From JBNKDD01 sp050288085 (GTDB lineage Bacteria; Chloroflexota; Anaerolineae; Aggregatilineales; UBA3940): 5,735 nt of DNA. The notes below the pieces were generated by a model. It made no database searches. It saw nothing but the letters and a program-made list of their open reading frames with translations, and was not told the origin of the DNA. Of the stretch, positions 5,488 through 5,735 are shown piece after piece. The stretch lies in assembly GCA_050288085.1 (NCBI GenBank), contig JBNKDD010000338.1, positions 1 through 5,735 on the forward strand. Reading direction: 5' to 3'. A program made the position numbers and the translations under genes. Position 1 is the stretch's first letter; each line of letters opens with the position of its first letter.

Positions 5488-5521
5488 GAGCCGGCTGCTC
5501 TAACCGCTGAGCTACGGGCCC
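5449..5521 (-). tRNA. tRNA-Ile2, anticodon CAT (lysidine type)
   Basis: The 73-nt cloverleaf has a perfect 7-bp acceptor stem (GGGCCCG / CGGGCCC), D stem GCTC/GAGC, anticodon stem GCCGG/CCGGT with loop CTCATAA, T stem GTAGG/CCTAC with TTCGAAT, and discriminator A. The anticodon CAT sits at 5486-5488. CAT can mean Met or Ile2. The stretch from GGTTAGAGCAG through GGCTCATAACC to CGGTCGTAGG closely resembles, from memory, bacterial Ile2 tRNAs such as that of Bacillus. There the first anticodon base is changed to lysidine so that AUA is read. CCA is not encoded. It is second in a two-tRNA unit, 11 bases after tRNA-Gly. Confidence 0.93.
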
Positions 5522-5532
5522 ACAAGAAAAAG

Positions 5533-5603
5533 AGCGGGCAATGGGACTCGAACCCATAACAACAGCTTGGAAGGCTGTAGTGTTACCGTTACACCATGCC
5601 CGC
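5533..5603 (-). tRNA. tRNA-Gly, anticodon TCC
   Basis: The 71-nt cloverleaf has acceptor stem GCGGGCA / TGCCCGC, D arm GTGT...ACAC, anticodon stem ACAGC/GCTGT with loop CTTCCAA (anticodon TCC at 5569-5571), T stem ATGGG/CCCAT with TTCGAGT, and discriminator T. CCA is not encoded, so both tRNAs would depend on CCA-adding enzyme. A clear promoter lies just upstream, and the gene is probably cotranscribed with tRNA-Ile2. Confidence 0.95.
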
Positions 5604-5614
5604 AGGTGACAATC

Positions 5615-5643
5615 ATTTTACCCCTAAACAGAGCTTAAATCAA
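5615..5643 (-). promoter_or_regulatory. Sigma70-type promoter of the tRNA unit
   Basis: On the minus strand TTGATT (5638-5643, four of six) is followed after exactly 17 bases by TAAAAT (5615-5620, five of six). Transcription would begin about five bases before tRNA-Gly. In the rest of the right flank (5644-5735) I see only a short hairpin, CCGTT/AACGG, and no gene. Confidence 0.75.
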
Positions 5644-5735
5644 CCTGTTCCACTTAATGTGACCGTTCCAAAAACGGGGAAAACCTGGAGGAGAGGCACA
5701 CCACCCCTTTTCCCCAGAGGGAATTAGGCAATGAG

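Noticed and set aside
5449..5521. Elongator tRNA-Met for the CAT anticodon
   Set aside because: The anticodon-arm and variable-loop sequence is closer to bacterial Ile2 tRNAs as I remember them; Met is not fully excluded.
1..5735. CRISPR array, insertion sequence or integrase gene
   Set aside because: No regularly spaced repeats, no transposase or recombinase motifs and no terminal inverted repeats were found in any frame I read.

Overview
The window looks like a piece of a bacterial chromosome of moderate GC. Every gene I can identify lies on the minus strand. The centre (about 1325-5076) is a fatty-acid or acyl-CoA oxidation operon transcribed etfB -> etfA -> acyl-CoA dehydrogenase. The flanks hold tRNA genes, a tRNA remnant and AT-richer accessory-looking DNA. 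The organism cannot be fixed from the sequence. A roughly 576-residue acyl-CoA dehydrogenase, an EtfB resembling those of anaerobes and tRNAs without encoded CCA fit an environmental bacterium such as a Chloroflexota/Anaerolineae-type lineage, but that is a low-confidence impression.

Layout, left to right. Positions 1-607 carry the N-terminal 202 residues of a polytopic membrane protein that runs off the left edge. Positions 608-770 are non-coding and hold two dyad-type repeats upstream of that gene. Positions 771-902 are a candidate 43-residue gene with a good Shine-Dalgarno, and a perfect TATAAT lies upstream of it at 1004-1009. Positions 1010-1195 hold a G-rich tract and nothing else I can support. 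Positions 1196-1285 are a decayed copy of the 3' half of the tRNA-Ile gene together with its terminator. Then come the dehydrogenase (1325-3055), etfA (3048-4082) and etfB (4186-5076). Positions 5077-5420 hold a strong dyad at 5204-5226 and a candidate 57-residue plus-strand ORF. At the right are tRNA-Ile2(CAU), tRNA-Gly(UCC) and their promoter.

How the parts work together. The dehydrogenase oxidises an acyl-CoA and passes electrons to the EtfAB flavoprotein made from the same operon. EtfB carries the GRQAIDGDTAQVGP stretch that I associate with ETFs of anaerobes, including electron-bifurcating ones. The two tRNAs form a compact unit of promoter, Gly, Ile2 and intrinsic terminator.

The most unusual structure is a 67-bp direct repeat (60/67 identical by my alignment, no gaps) running from the tRNA-Ile anticodon loop through its 3' end and terminator. 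The copies lie exactly 4,225 bp apart and bracket the whole etf/dehydrogenase operon. This is the geometry of attachment sites made by tRNA-targeting integrases, but no integrase is visible. The left copy also places an intrinsic terminator just behind the dehydrogenase gene, so the operon may use a terminator inherited from a tRNA. I did not find a clear new defence or enzymatic system.
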